64,000 nucleotides of DNA, from assembly GCF_030272615.1 (NCBI RefSeq), contig NC_081413.1, positions 21,764,501 to 21,828,500 of the forward strand, read 5' to 3'. The DNA is from Cryptomeria japonica. Its lineage: Eukaryota > Streptophyta > Pinopsida > Cupressales > Cupressaceae. The stretch's first letter is position 1. Every line of letters begins with the position of its first letter. The translations under genes were made by a program, and so were the position numbers. Of this stretch, positions 33,430-46,248 are shown piece by piece. The notes below the pieces were generated by a model. The model was given only the letters and a program-made list of their open reading frames with translations. It was not told the DNA's origin and made no database searches.

Positions 33430-36400
33430 CTATGTGCTCACAGCCTTAGTTAAAGCATCTGCAACATTCATCAAAGTTTCCACCTTAACCAGCTTCACAC
33501 TACCATCTTCGACCATATCTCTAACAAAATGATACTGAACATCAATATGTTTGGTCCGGGCATGAAATGTCAGGTTCTTAGCTAGGCTAATTGCACTCTG
33601 ACTGTCACAGTAAACTGTCACTGTACCTTGTTTTATTCCAATATCCGAACACAGTCTCTTAAGCCAAATGGCCTCTTTACAAGCATGAGTAGCTGCCATA
33701 TACTCTGCTTCAGTAGTGGATAAAGCAACCACAGCTTGTCGCTTACTCATCCAACTAATTGCACCACCAAACAAAGTAAACACATAAGCACTGATGGATC
33801 TTCTGCTATCAATATCACCTGCCCAATCTGAATCCACATAACCATGGATATCAAGGGAAGTCATGTCTCCAATTGAATTACCATGATAACACAAAGAATA
33901 CTCTGAAGTACCCTTCAAATATCTGAAGACTCTTTTGACTGCATCCCAATGAACTCTACCAGGTTTAGACATATATCTAGAAAGTACTCCCACTGCTTGG
34001 GCAATGTCTGGTCTAGTACAGACCATAGCATACATCAAGCTTCCAACTACACTCTGGTAAGGCACTCTATTCATGTCTTCCATCTCCAATGGGGATGTAG
34101 GACAATCTGAAATAGATAGTTTCATTCCAACTGTAAAAGGAACAATCAATGGTCTACAATTCTGCATGTTGAACCTCTGTAACACTGAATTCACATACTT
34201 ACTCTGGCCTAGCCATAGCTTTCTGTTTACCCTATCTCTTCTAATTTCCATCCCAAGAATGTGCTTTGCTGCACCAAGATCTTTCATTTCAAATTTAGCA
34301 GCGAGCTGAGACTTCAGTTCTGAAATCATACCTTTCCCTTTACCAATGAATAACATATCATCAACATACAATGCAATGAATAAGAAATGATCACCATAAG
34401 ATTTATAATAAACACAATGATTTGATTTAGAATGTTCAAATCCCAAACTCAACACATATGTATCAAATTTCTGGTACCACATCCTAGGACTTTGCTTGAG
34501 GCCATACAAAGATTTCTTCAATTTACAGACCAAATTACTTTTGCCTTTCACCACATAGTGCTCCGGCTGTGTCATATAAATATCTTCCTCCAAATCACCA
34601 TGAAGGAAAGCAGTTTTCACATCCATTTGCTCAACCTCTAAATCATAAGCAGTAGCAATAGAAAGCAAAAATCTAATGGACGTCATTTTTGCAACAGGAG
34701 AAAATATCTCACCGTAATCAACACCCTCAACCTGAGAGTATCCTTTTGCAACCAACCTTGCTTTATACTTCTCAATGCTTCCATCTAAACCAATCTTTTT
34801 CTTGAACACCCATTTACAACCAACAGGTTTTTGTCCTTCAGGCAATGGTACAATATCCCATGTATCATTCTTTTTCAAAGCTGCCATTTCTTCCTCCATA
34901 GCAATCTTCTAGGATTCTGCATCATTCATACCTAATGCCTCTTCTACAGATTTCGGTTCATCCACACTAGTATTCAGAGAAAAAATACATCTCCAATCAT
35001 CAGTTGAATACCTTTCAGGTGGTTGTCTATGTCTTGTAGACCTTTGAACAAGTTGAGTTGGAGGTTCTTCCTCCTCTTCTAAAGATTCAGAGCTAGATGA
35101 GCTCTCCTCAAATTCTTGCCTATCTAGGGGTCTCGATTCAACTTTTTCAGGTGTAGAAGGAAGTTGAATCACATCTTCTTTTTTAGTCTGTTCTAGCTGC
35201 AACGTAACAGAAGGAGACTTAATTTCTCTAAAAATAACACTTCTACTGTGAATTACCTTTTGTGCAACAGGGTCCCAAAGCTTGTATCCTTTCACACCAT
35301 AACTATACCTGATGAAGATACATTTCACAGCCTTGTTCTCCAACTTTGTTCGCTTCTCCTTTGGCACATGTGCATATGCCTCACAACCAAAAACTCTAAG
35401 ATGTCTCAATGAAGGCTTGTGACCTGACCATGCTTCCATAGGCGTTTTATCAACAAGAGCTGATGTAGGAGACCTGTTAATCAGGTAGCAAGCAGTGGCA
35501 ACAGCTTCAGCCCAAAACTTTTGTTCGAGACCAGCACCACTCAACATACTCCTAGCCTTCTCCATCAGTGTCCTGTTCATTCTTTCTGCAAGTCCATTTT
35601 GCTGTGGAGAATACGGAGTTGTCTTCTGCCTGTTAATTCCACAGTCTTTACAGAATCTATCAAAATCATTAGAGCAAAACTCACCGCCATTATCAGTTCT
35701 CAAACATTTTATTTTCTTTCCAGTCTGCAACTCAACCATTGCTTTAAATTCTTTAAAATGACTAAAAACTTCAGATTTACTCTTTAGAAAATAAACCCAT
35801 GTCCTTCTACTAAAATCATCAATAAATGAAACATAATATGTGGATTTTCCAATCGAAGAGACATCTACTAGACCAAACACATCAGAATGGATAAGATCCA
35901 AAATACCACAAGTTTTATGAGAACTCGAGTAAAATTGAACGCGGTTTTGTTTTCCATAAATGCAATGCTCACAGAAATCAAAGTCAAGGTTACAGTCATT
36001 CAAACCTTCAACAAGATTTTTATTTTTCAAGGTCCTTAGACCCTTTTCTCCAATGTGGCCAAGTCTCTGGTGCCATAACATAGTCTTCTCTGTAGGTAAC
36101 TTTGCTTCAGACGAAAGAGCACCCTTAGGTACCCAAAAACCATTTCCATCTGCTGAAGGTGAAACCTTCAAATCTTCCAGTGAAGTATCCACAGATTTAC
36201 TTTTTACAGAAGTGCTATTAAATTCAACAGTGTATGCTTCAAGCTTATACAAAGTGCCAAACCTGACACCTCTAGCAACTACCATAGCACCCTTAATCAT
36301 CTTACATCCTGTTTCAGAAAAGACTACTTGCACACCTGCATCTATCAGTTTGCTCACAGATAACAGGTTTCGTTTTAATCCAGGGATATGTAGCACACCA

Positions 36401-37425
36401 TTAATCCTTTTTATTCTACCATCAGAAAACCTGATTCTAACTTTACCTCGACCAACAATGTCTAGATGTGAATCATCACCCAAGTACACCTTACCTCCAT
36501 TAAATCCTTCATATTCAGAAAACCAATCTCTATTGGAAGTCATATGAAAAGATGCACCTGAGTCAATTAGCCAGGCATCATTACCTGAATGAGTCGCCAA
36601 AGCCGCAATAAATGCATCACCATCTTCCTTGTCGGACTCAGAATCAGAATCGAACCTTTTCTTTTTCTTCTTCTTCTTTTCTTCTTTGCAGTCCTTACGG
36701 ATGTGACCCGGTTTACCGCAATTCCAGCAAATGACTTTGGACTTTCCAGGAGATTTCGATCTCCCTTTGGATTTGGACTTGTCGCGCTTCTCATTCTTCT
36801 TGCCTTTCTCCCTAGGTCTTCCACGAACGGTTAGGGCTTCCTTTGAACTGATGGATACCTTCCTTCTCATCTCTTCACCGAGTAGGGCACCCACCACATC
36901 TTCAGATTTCAAAACAACAGAAGTACTACCGATAGCCATAACAAGAGAATCCCACGAATCAGGCAAAGAGCAAAGCAAGATCTGACATTTCTCCTCCTCA
37001 TCCATCTTAACACCGATGGATACTAATTGAGCCACCAACATATTGAATGCTTCCAGGTGGTCCGCAATTCGTCCGCCCTCTTCCATCTTCAAGGAATACA
37101 ATTTCTTTCTTAAGAAAATTTGATTTAATAAAGATTTCACTTGATACATCTCACCAAGCTTAGTCCATAGCTTCTTTGCAGAGTTTTCTTCATGGACATT
37201 GATTAGAACAGAGTCTGCCAGGCACAGTTTGATTAGACCCTTGGCTTTCCGGTCCATAACATCATACTGAGCTGCCGCAGTAGGATCTGAGGGCCTTTGG
37301 ACATTCGCATCAACAGCATCCCAAAGATCTCGATCTATTAGCAGATCTTCCACCTTCAGCTTCCACATCTCAAAATTACTTCCGTTAAATTTCTCCACTT
37401 CTATTCTCCCTGACGAACTCGCCAT
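33430..37425 (-). pseudogene. copia gag-pol polyprotein, one in-frame stop
   Basis: Starts at ATG 37,425 (MASSSGRIEVEKFNGSNFEMW). In order on the first 838 codons: a gag domain of the copia type; the zinc knuckle CWNCGKPGHIRKDC near 36,730-36,690; the protease WLIDSGASFHM (D-S-G) near 36,575-36,545; a pre-integrase LWHQRLGHIG; and the integrase core with HSDVFG, LRTDNGGEF and NGLAERMNRT. A TAG at 34,911-34,909 stops the frame just before RT, and the same frame resumes: QMDVKTAFLHGDL, YVDDMLF near 34,360, then RNase H (DSDWAGD, STTEAEYMA) to the stop at 33,430. There is no frameshift. The stop may be TGG or CAG changed to TAG. With it corrected by natural variation in a sister copy, the family could well be active. 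Confidence 0.94.
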
Positions 37426-37534
37426 CTGAATATTCCTACAACAAGATCAAAAAGTGTCTTCTGCACAAGCTCCCACTCAAATCTGGATTAGTTCAAAAAA
37501 CCCAACTGCCCACAATTGAAACCAAAGGTGATCA

Positions 37535-37547
37535 GGCTCTGATACCA
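37535..37547 (-). other. copia primer binding site
   Basis: The minus strand reads TGGTATCAGAGCC two bases inside the 5' LTR end, the classic site complementary to initiator methionine tRNA. Confidence 0.92.
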
Positions 37548-37549
37548 CT

Positions 37550-38443
37550 TGTAAGGAAGTTAAGTAGCGGAAACAACTTCCTACACTAACCTTGAGAGGA
37601 GGGTAATGCAAAACTTTTTCAGATCATTACAACAGTTACATAAAATAGAAATAGATATAATAGCATTCATACCACAACACAATGATTTACGTGGGGAAAA
37701 CCCTTTCGGGAGAAAAACCCCACCCTCCAAAAGCAGCTCAATATTTTATTCAGCAATCAAAAACAGATTACAACATACTTGCAGAGCAAGCTCTTCGCAG
37801 GAGCACCATTAATCAGAGATTCAGAGGCAACTCAATAGCCATAAGACTCTTTCACACAACCTCTATCTCTCACACCTCATAAATAGGAGATACAATACAA
37901 GAAACCGTCAAACGGTATTACAAAACCATGGGCTAAAACCACCCAATAAGGTGTAGCCGACCTTATCTCCCTTCTAGATGCCCTATGACATGTTAAAGCA
38001 CACATCAACATGTGTTGCTCCCTTTTACAGCTCATTTATGTATCCGATACAAATTATTTTTCCTATTTCAGGAGTACAAACTTCCGGAGGCCATAACTTG
38101 AGAACCGGGTGTCCGATTGACGAACCGTTTGAAGCGCCGGAAAGCTCGCGAAGTGCTCTATCACCTCGTAACCGGCTTCGCCGGTTACAGCCACTTTTTA
38201 GGGCATTTTGGAGCCTCTAAAGTCCCCAAAATTAAGTTTAAATATTTTATTGCACCCCTCCAAGATGAAAACTTTAATATCTTCAAAACTAGCTGTGACC
38301 TTGCGACGCAACTTTACCGGAATGCTTATCTAGCCAACCAAAAGCTTCAGGGAGAGTTTTGCACCATTTTGTGCTCAAATGAAAACTTACTATAAATAGT
38401 AACCCCGCATAAATGCAAGGTTGAGACACCATTTTTCCCAACA
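37550..38443 (-). repeat. 5' LTR of the copia element
   Basis: 894 bp, TG at 38,443 on the minus strand to CA at 37,550. A TATTTATGAGG word on the minus strand near 37,885 could serve as a TATA box. Confidence 0.94.
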
Positions 38444-38720
38444 GTATCAATGTCGGAGTTAAGAGCCTGAGTACCATATATGATCTCCTACTGATTGAGT
38501 GAAGATATCATTCCAAAGAATTGTTGCAGAGGAGCAGTTGCTGAGCTATTTTCTTCAAATATAGAGAAAATTCATTCAGTTGTAGAGTGGATTCCTTCAA
38601 GCTAAAATAGGTTTTCTTGTACTTTTGTGTGGTAATTCTTTAGCAGTGTGTTTTAATTAAGGTCTTGATTTGTCACAGAACCAGTTGGGGGTAATAGTGT
38701 AATTGCTTGCATATCTTAAG

Positions 38721-41700
38721 ATGGCACCTAAGAGAGAATTATCAGGGAAAGTTAATTACCAGGAAAGGGCCATTTGTGATGATTTTCTCGAGCAGTTGAC
38801 ATTCTCAACTAATCAAGCATCAAAAGTGAAAGAACTAGTGCCAAGAGCTTCTCGTTTGAAGATAGGAGAAGGGTTATATGACAAGGGTAACTGGTTGAGA
38901 GACCCACAAGTTGGGTTGTCTAGGTTGGGATTGTTCAAAGTTGGATTTGGCATGAGAAATTCCCCAGCTCTGAAGAATAGCATCTAGGAGTTAGATGTGG
39001 GAAAATTGGTAGTTCCAGGAGTATTCATGGATATGGATCTCCTGACTCAGATTGCGCACAACTATGATCCAGTCACAAGAAGCATTAGGGATATAAATGG
39101 GAAAGCCCTCATTGAAATAAATAATGAGAAATTCAGAAGTGCTTTCGGGCTTAATGAGTTTACCAATTTCCTAGAGCCTATTAATTTCAAATCACTAGCT
39201 CAAGTATACAGTGCACAGAGGAACCACCTTAGAAATGAGCCTCTTAAGGAATTTCTTTTGAAGATAGGTGCATTGATAGTTGTAGGACCCAACACTGAAG
39301 AGCCCTTCTCATTGAATCTGTTCACCCTTAGGGCTAAGGGATTGTACTGGTCACTCTGCCAGATTTTAGGAGAGGATGCTAAGGCAAATATGCCCAATCA
39401 TTACATGCTAATGATTGCTCAGATTTTGAATCTTTCTCTTCCAGTAACCTTTGATTATGCTTCCTTTATTACTGATGCTATCCATGAAGGGTTGATAGGA
39501 ATAAAGAATGGGAAGGTTGATAGGCCTTTTGGATGGTATTCCCTCCTCATGCATCTATTTTTATTCAAAGGTGGTGATTATTTTGTAAGTGGGATGGACC
39601 ATATAAAAGAGAAAGATGGAGAAAAGATGTCAGTGCAATTATGGAGTACAGTGCTATCATGGGACAGAGATGATGCTAGTTTCTTAAAATTTGATAAATA
39701 TTTTGCATCAAAGATTAGGACTCTCCTCTACTCAGAAAATCCAAGAATCCATGAGGTTCTTTTGGAATTTATTAGACCAAAAGAATTTGCAAAAAATATA
39801 AAAATTGTTCATAATTGGGGTGATATTTACTTATACCCTGTCTCCATAGTTTTTCAGAGTATTTGGTTTTAGAGGCACTCCATTTTTAGTGCCCTATCAG
39901 GTCCCTCTCAAAGTGGGAACTGCAGAAATCCTCAGAGAAATTGGTAGTGTGCAAGAAGGAGAGCTGACAGGCATGTGTAAAGGGACTATTTTCCCTACGG
40001 TTACTATAGCCCACCAATTTGTAATAACCAAGGGAGGTTGGAATTGTTTTGAGGATTTTCTTAAACCTTATCATTTGTCAATTGCAGTGTCTAGGTGTGA
40101 CGATCCTAAAGATTTCTTTAATGGCATGTTTAGAAAGAGAGCAGTTTGCAGAGGTAGACCCCATCAGTTCCAGTTTCTTGAAGACCTCATTAGAAATGAG
40201 TTTGATCTAGATGAGTAGGAGCTAAGGAAGGAAAAATGGGTGGCTTATAAAAAGGCCTTAGATTTTGTACATCAGTTTGATACCAGCTATGACCCATTGT
40301 CTATCTTTTTCCCTTTTGAGGAGAAAATAAAATTCCTAATACTTTGCTTTGAGGATGTAATGCATACTCTGAAAGAAAAGAGGGAGGTTGTGGTTAAAAA
40401 CAACTCTGAAAAGGCGAGAATGGTTCTATGTAGGTCTGCCCCCACTAGAGAAATCCCTCCTGGTGACTATACATTGCACAAGAAGTCTAATTATAGTGTG
40501 TTGATGCCTGCAACAGGGGAGCCCTCTACCTCTAAAGGAAACAGGAAGATGCAAGATGTCATTGACATCCAAGAGAACCCAAAGAAGCAAAGAGTAGGAA
40601 AAGAAATACTATCTGATACACCCTTGTATTCTCAATCCCAATCCCCTATTCATATAGGAGATGAAGAGGCAGCAGCTGAGCAACTGATACCGTTAGGTAG
40701 ACTGGGAGAAATAGCCTAAAAATATGATGAAGTAGAAGAAGGAATGCCAGAAGAGCCCCTTGTTGCTGAGATGAACATCACTACCAATGAGTTTAAGGGC
40801 CAGGAGTGGGATCTTGAGATCAAACAAGCTAGTGAGGACTTCTTGGCTGACAATAACTTTATTACATCAGGAGCATTTATGTAGTTTGTATGGAAGCAAA
40901 ACATTGATAAATACAATACAAGGTGTGAAAAGAGAAAAGGTGAGCAGCCTCATAGAGATCCAGCTATGGTTGAGGTTGAAATAAAGCAAGAAATAATGGA
41001 TGAGTTTAGGACCATCACTCCTGAGCAAGGAAGAGATATGGTGGCACAAGTTGGAGTACACATTCTCCCTAAGTGGGACATAGCAGATGCCTTGGTATTG
41101 GAGGCAGTGAGAAAAGAAACTAAACCCATGGAGGGAATCACTTTTAGCAAAGACAATGCTGCATTGGTCATGTGGTCCCTCAAAAGAGATGAAAGTAGGA
41201 GAAATAAGAACACCCCAGGTTCAAGTTACCTTGGTGGAATGATAGTAAAAATAGTGCAAAACACAGGGGTGGTGGAAGCTGCTAGCACTGTGCTAGAAAC
41301 TGCAAAGTTTAGTGTTGCAGTAGCAGAAAGGGAAGCTAAGGAAAAAGAAGACATCCAAGTCAAGTTGGAGACAATTTTGAAGGCTTACAATAGTTCTAAG
41401 GAAGAAGTAAGGGGTAAAGATAGCATCATTGCTAAGCTGCAAAGCTAGTTGACAGGACAGTACCATCAAGGTGAGTCTTCAACACTGATGATCTCCTCTT
41501 CTTCTGCAAGACCTCCACCTACCAGCCCCATTATTGAGTTCCCACCATCTCCAGCACCTTCTAGATCTCAAATGATTGAGATCACTCCCCAAGAATTGGA
41601 GAATTTAAAACAGGCTCAGGCCTTATATGCCAAGAAGTATGAAGAAAGAGTACGGGCTACCATTTCAAGTTTTGCAGATACCATGAGTGCCTCACTATTG

Positions 41701-42363
41701 TACAACAACATAAGCAAGATTTTAGATATGTGGAATGAGCTTAATGGAGATAAGGCACTTTTGACACCTATTTTTGACAAGTGGAAGCCTAGAGAGCAGG
41801 ATTTGGAGCTTATTTGTGTATCTTATGATGAAGCAGGGGCTGATCCTATCATCAAATCCTCTTGTGACACCACAAAGGATCTAATAAAATTAGCAGAAGG
41901 GATAGACAATGCTGACAGGAAGATCAACTTGTACAAAAAAGAGTACACTGATCAAGTTTTTGAATTTCTCCCAGGAGTTTTTGTCAGCCCAAATCAATTA
42001 AAGGACAAACAAGTGTGGCTTAAGGAATTAGAGGCCAAATTGTCAACCAGAATAAAAGGAATTGTTGACTTAGATGATGCTTCCTTTTTTTTTGTGACAA
42101 TTCAGGAGATAGAGAGAATCAAATCTCATTACGGTTTTCTCAATTCAGAGGTTAACAAGATGATGAAATCATGGAAAAGGTTAACCAAGGCTAAAGCAAA
42201 AGTGATTAATTTCACATGGCCAGCTGATGATGTATACAATGCATGGATGAGAAAATATGCCATCTAGGATGTAGAGCAGTTAGAAGGTGCTCCTGAACAG
42301 TTAGAAGAGGTTGCAATCAGACAATAGGTAGAAGAAGCTGTAGAGGTCAAAAAGGACTTGTAA
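38721..42363 (+). pseudogene. Large reading frame of unknown function inside the putative giant LTR
   Basis: ATG 38,721 (MAPKRELSGKVNYQERAICD) to TAA 42,361-42,363, about 1,213 codons. It stays in one frame except for one extra T in the T run near 39,852, after which it continues in the next frame to the end. Stops at 38,985, 40,216, 40,717, 40,882, 41,446, 42,265 and one near 42,328 are TAG or TAA and fit CAG or CAA changed by C-to-T. The first third is globular-looking (MDMDLLTQIAHNYDPVTRSI, EKFRSAFGL, LFTLRAKGLYWSL, DYASFITDAIHEGL). Its layout reminds me of plant transposon-associated domains placed next to gag-pol, but I cannot assign a family. The region 41,290-41,445 is Glu/Lys-rich, probably coiled coil, and then comes a Ser/Pro-rich part. 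The clear coding constraint argues for a real element-borne gene. Confidence 0.6.
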
Positions 42364-43305
42364 CCATATTTGTAAAAGATTTTGTAACTTCTTCTTGAGA
42401 AGCAATAATTGTAACAAATTCTCCTAGGAAAGTCTGAAGCTATGTGCATCTATATTGTTATAAGTGGATACGAGGACTAGTGTAAAAAGGATCGCAAAGA
42501 ATTGTAAGAAAACGTTGCAGAAATTTATCTGAGCTTTTCCAAGTTTTAATGGAGAATATTTGAAAGTTTTTGTAACACTTTTTGAAGAAAATATCAATAT
42601 ATAGACCATTGGTTTTGAGTAAAAACTTTGTGTTGTCTTCATGTGTGTTTGCATGTGTTTACTGTTTCACTCTAAATAATCCAGGGTTATTTCGTTTGAA
42701 TAGGGGTTGTAAGGAAACTTTCAATAGGTGTGTTTCTTAGCTTTTCTCTTCAAGAGGGAAATTAAATATGTGGGGATCACTTCTTCCAGTAAATTCCTTG
42801 TGAGATATTTTGAATCTTGATGAGCATAGTTTACTTTGGTATGCATAAATTCTTATATGTGTCAGGCATATATAGGGATCTACAGAAGCTAAACTAATGG
42901 GATACGTATAGATATTTGACTGTGAGAGTGTTGTTTGAAACTTAGATGTCTTTGTGACCTTGGATAAGGCACTAGTACAGATCGAGGTTGTCTATTACAT
43001 GTTTTGTAGGTCAAAATACTGAATATGAGTATAATTTTCATTCCTTTGTTTTAGTAAGTTTTAAGGTGATTAGATCAAGTGGTTTCTTGGACTGGTTTGT
43101 TGTGGATTTATCTTTTAAAAGTGTGAATTTAGTTCACAAAGGTATACCCACCTGGACTTAGAGTAGGTCTGAAGTGTAGAAGGTTAAATCAAACCTTGTC
43201 ATATGTTGTCCTAATAATTTCCTTCCCTTTAATATCTCTTCTGCATAGAGTTATCATACTATTATAAGGATGTTGAAGTGAATCAGATTTTGAAGACATC
43301 AAAAG

Positions 43306-43323
43306 TGGCGACTCTGCTGGGGA
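43306..43323 (+). other. Primer binding site of the Ogre-like element
   Basis: TGGCGACTCTGCTGGGGA, which I recognise as the word used as PBS by Ogre-type plant elements. It lies four bases after an LTR-like end ACATCA. Confidence 0.8.
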
Positions 43324-43735
43324 GTAAATGAATTGTTAAAATTTTTTGGTTAATAAAGATTTTAATTCATATTATGGTGACTCGAATGGGATAGGTCACA
43401 TTAAGAATCCAGAAGCAGATTTTGTGCTTAAATTTATAAAGAAAATCATTGTGTTTGTGGAATTGTAGCATTTCATTCTAAGATTATTTTCATAAATCCC
43501 ATAGAACTAGGTGGCGACTCTGTTATTTTTGAACCAGTCCTTGTAAAATACCAATAATTCTAAAAGGAAAACAAGCATAATGCGAGGAAAAAACACTAGA
43601 TCATTCATGAAGAAGCACCCTTGTGAAACTCTGCTGGAAGGTTTGCCAGAGTAGTCATGAAGAGGCCAGAAGAGATCAGTGTTACACAAGCCATCAAATG
43701 TTGCTTGGGTATAAAAGAATTATAATACCGGTAAG
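43324..43735 (+). other. Short leader of the Ogre-like element
   Basis: No gene. A second partial PBS word GTGGCGACTCTG occurs at 43,511-43,522, 205 bp after the first, which may mark a local duplication or template-switch scar. Confidence 0.5.
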
Positions 43736-46248
43736 ATGCCTGATCAACCTGTTTATGCAAAGTCTAATTCTTCTTCTAGAGATTCTAAACATGATATATT
43801 AGGTTTCCATTCAGGATTGTTTGGAAATATTGATAATGTACATGATTTAAATCAAGATTTATCCCATGTTAGTGTCTCTGCAAGAGATAGGACTAGTTCA
43901 AATGCAATTAGACACTCTGTGCCTAGAACAATTGATGGAAACATTAGTTTGATTGACATAGTTCAAGTCAATATATCTGATTCTAAGGAAAATTTCCCTG
44001 GTGAAGATAAAGTGTCCCAAGAGATTGAAGATTTGAATAGGAGAGTTCACCATTTAATCTCCCTAAGAGCCCAAAAGGAAGCAAATAAGGAGAAGGAAGT
44101 CAAAGCTAAATTAATGGAGAGAGATAGGCTTCTTAGACAAATAGCTAACCTTGAAGTGCTAGCGAAGGAAAAAGAAAAGAGTGATGAAGAGGGCCCTGTG
44201 ATCAGAGAAATTCTAATCCCCAAAGCCAAGCAAGCATATAGGTCAGTAGTCCAACCAAATAAGGAAGTATTTAGTGATTCTTAGCTTACAAGGACTAATG
44301 TGGATAAAGGAAAACAGAAATGGGTAGATGATGGAATTGGATCTAAAAGTGCAAAGGAGATTTCTCATAGGTTGTCAGCACATGAGAGAGAAATGGAAAG
44401 AATGAGGAAAGAAAAGGAGGATTTACAAATGGAGTTAGAGAAGGCTGAGTTGGAAGCAACCAATCAGGAAGTCAAAAGAAAAATTAGTTATCTAAAAGCT
44501 CCCCCGATCATGTTTCCATCAGAAGACCTTAGTAAGCCTAATCCTCGGCAAATTTCCCTTCCCCCAGTTAGAATTCAACCTACAGGGCCTGCTAATATAG
44601 CATCACTGAGTCAAATCCCTGTGAATAGTCAGCATACCCAAATATCTCAATCTCCAATTCCAAAAGTTAGAATGAATCTAGGAAACAATAATGTTATTAC
44701 CCCTTTTCAAAGGAGACCTATCAATTTCGAGCAATTTAGACAATTTTTCTTTGATGGGATCCTAGGATATCCCAGCCATGTTCCTATTGAGTTAAGAGAC
44801 GGACTTCATAAATTTGCTAGAAACAATGCAATTAGTGCTGAGGAACATCTAAAATCTTTTGGGGACCTAATAAATGATTATGAGATAGTGGATGAAGATG
44901 GCATCATGAAACTATTTGTTTAGTCCCTAGTTGATGATGCAACAAATTGGTACAAAGGTCTTCTAGTTAATAGCATTGGGTCATGGGAAGATTTTAAAAA
45001 TTGTTTTCAAGAGCAATATGGTGATAAAACAATTGTGAGCTTTATGCTCAATGATTTCAATAACATCAGAAAGTCTGACAATGAAATGGTCACTGATTTT
45101 AATGCTAGATTCCAAAAGGTTATGCACAGATTGTATCAGGTGATGAGGTTAGATGATAACATGTGTCTGAATACCTATTACAATGCATTTGACTCAAAGA
45201 TGGCCTATATCCTGAGGGATAAAAATCCAGATAACTTGAGAGATGCTTTTAGAATTGCCATTAATGTAGAAAGTAATAGAAAAGCATCTCGAAAGTTAGG
45301 AAGAAGAACAGATGGTAGGTTATGGCAAGAAACAAAATAGCAACCTAGCAAAGTAGCTAAGGAGGAAGACAAGATAGAGAAGTTGGTCATTGCTATGAAG
45401 GATCTGACTGCCAAGGTAAACAAAAATGATAAACCTCATTATAACTAGTAGGATAGGCCCCCTAGACTGCATGACATGCCATATAATACCAACTAGAAAG
45501 ATGGCAAACCCTAGAATGAGAAGCCCAAAATTGCTCAGAATTAGGACACTCTAGATCCCTTGAAAGGGAAAATTGTCCATAATATAGAAAATACTCCTTG
45601 GTGCATGGCTTGTGATGACATTCTCCTCATCAATGTGTAGTAGCTCAAGCCCTTGAAGAATCTATGAGACAAGAAGCAGAGCCTGACATTAATATGTTTG
45701 AAACTATTATAGAAAGTGATGAGGAGTCCATACAAAGTGAATATAGTGATGTGCTAGATAATGAAAGGTTTGTTCAAGGACAACTAACCTTGGATTGGCA
45801 TCCTACATTGAATGTGGTAACAATTGAGGATGAAGAAGTTCATCTTAGAAGGCCTAGTGAGGAGGAAGTTAAAAGCCTCACTAAAGCTGCCATTGCCAAA
45901 GCAAAACACAATTATAACTCAAGGAGCACTAAGAAGGACACTGATCAGGGTGAACCTGGTTCCATGTTTATAAAAGAGATCACTCAAAAGGGGGCAGCAA
46001 GTAGTGCTACTACTATTCTTAAGATTGGTCAAGAAAAGAAGGAACAGGTCAAAGATGTACACTGCCATAGTAAAAAAGGCAAGTCAGCTCAAGATAGAAA
46101 GAGTTAGAGCTAATACTAAAATAAGCAATAGTTCTACATTTGACATGGCTCAAGCTCTTACTCAAATGAAGGTCATTGTCCCATTAGTAGAATTACTAAA
46201 GATTAAAGAACATAGGGATGCAACTTTGTCTTTATTTTCTAGTATATC
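43736..46248 (+). pseudogene. gag of the Ogre-like element, 3' truncated by Gypsy-2
   Basis: ATG 43,736 opens one frame through 45,340 with TAG stops at 44,282, 44,921 and 45,338, all compatible with CAG. A coiled-coil-like Lys/Glu part (44,020-44,470) precedes the gag domain (44,720-45,330): GYPSHVPIELRDGLHKFARN, DDATNWYKGLL, FNARFQKVMHRLYQ. The next stretch, to 45,600, has many TAGs. A zinc-knuckle-like CMAC followed by HSPHQC needs a one-base frameshift near 45,620. A Glu-rich part (45,664-46,107) leads, in another frame, to MAQALTQMKVIVPLVELLKI near 46,145-46,205, the segment that in such polyproteins comes just before the protease. The frame is cut at 46,248 by the Gypsy-2 LTR. Confidence 0.8.

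Larger units (their letters stand above)
32429..38443 (-). mobile_element. Complete Ty1/copia element, 6,015 bp
   Basis: Two 894-bp LTRs (32,429-33,322 and 37,550-38,443) begin TG and end CA, with a perfect GTATC target duplication (32,424-32,428 and 38,444-38,448). PBS, polypurine tract and a near-intact gag-pol are all present on the minus strand. The LTRs differ at roughly 20 positions by eye. Protein motifs resemble the Tnt1/Tork group. It is nested in the LTR of the Ogre-like element. Confidence 0.96.
30421..43301 (+). repeat. Putative giant 5' LTR of the Ogre-like element (about 6.86 kb without the copia)
   Basis: It starts with TG at 30,421 and ends with CA at 43,300-43,301, four bases before a PBS. 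Removing the nested copia and one target copy leaves about 6,861 bp. No second PBS and no internal repeat of its ends were found between these points, so I read the whole stretch as one LTR. It contains degenerate hairpin repeats (30,880-32,330) and a reading frame of about 1,200 codons (38,721-42,363). The stretch 42,364-43,301 has no gene. The matching 3' LTR is not in the window, so this remains unproven. Confidence 0.5.
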
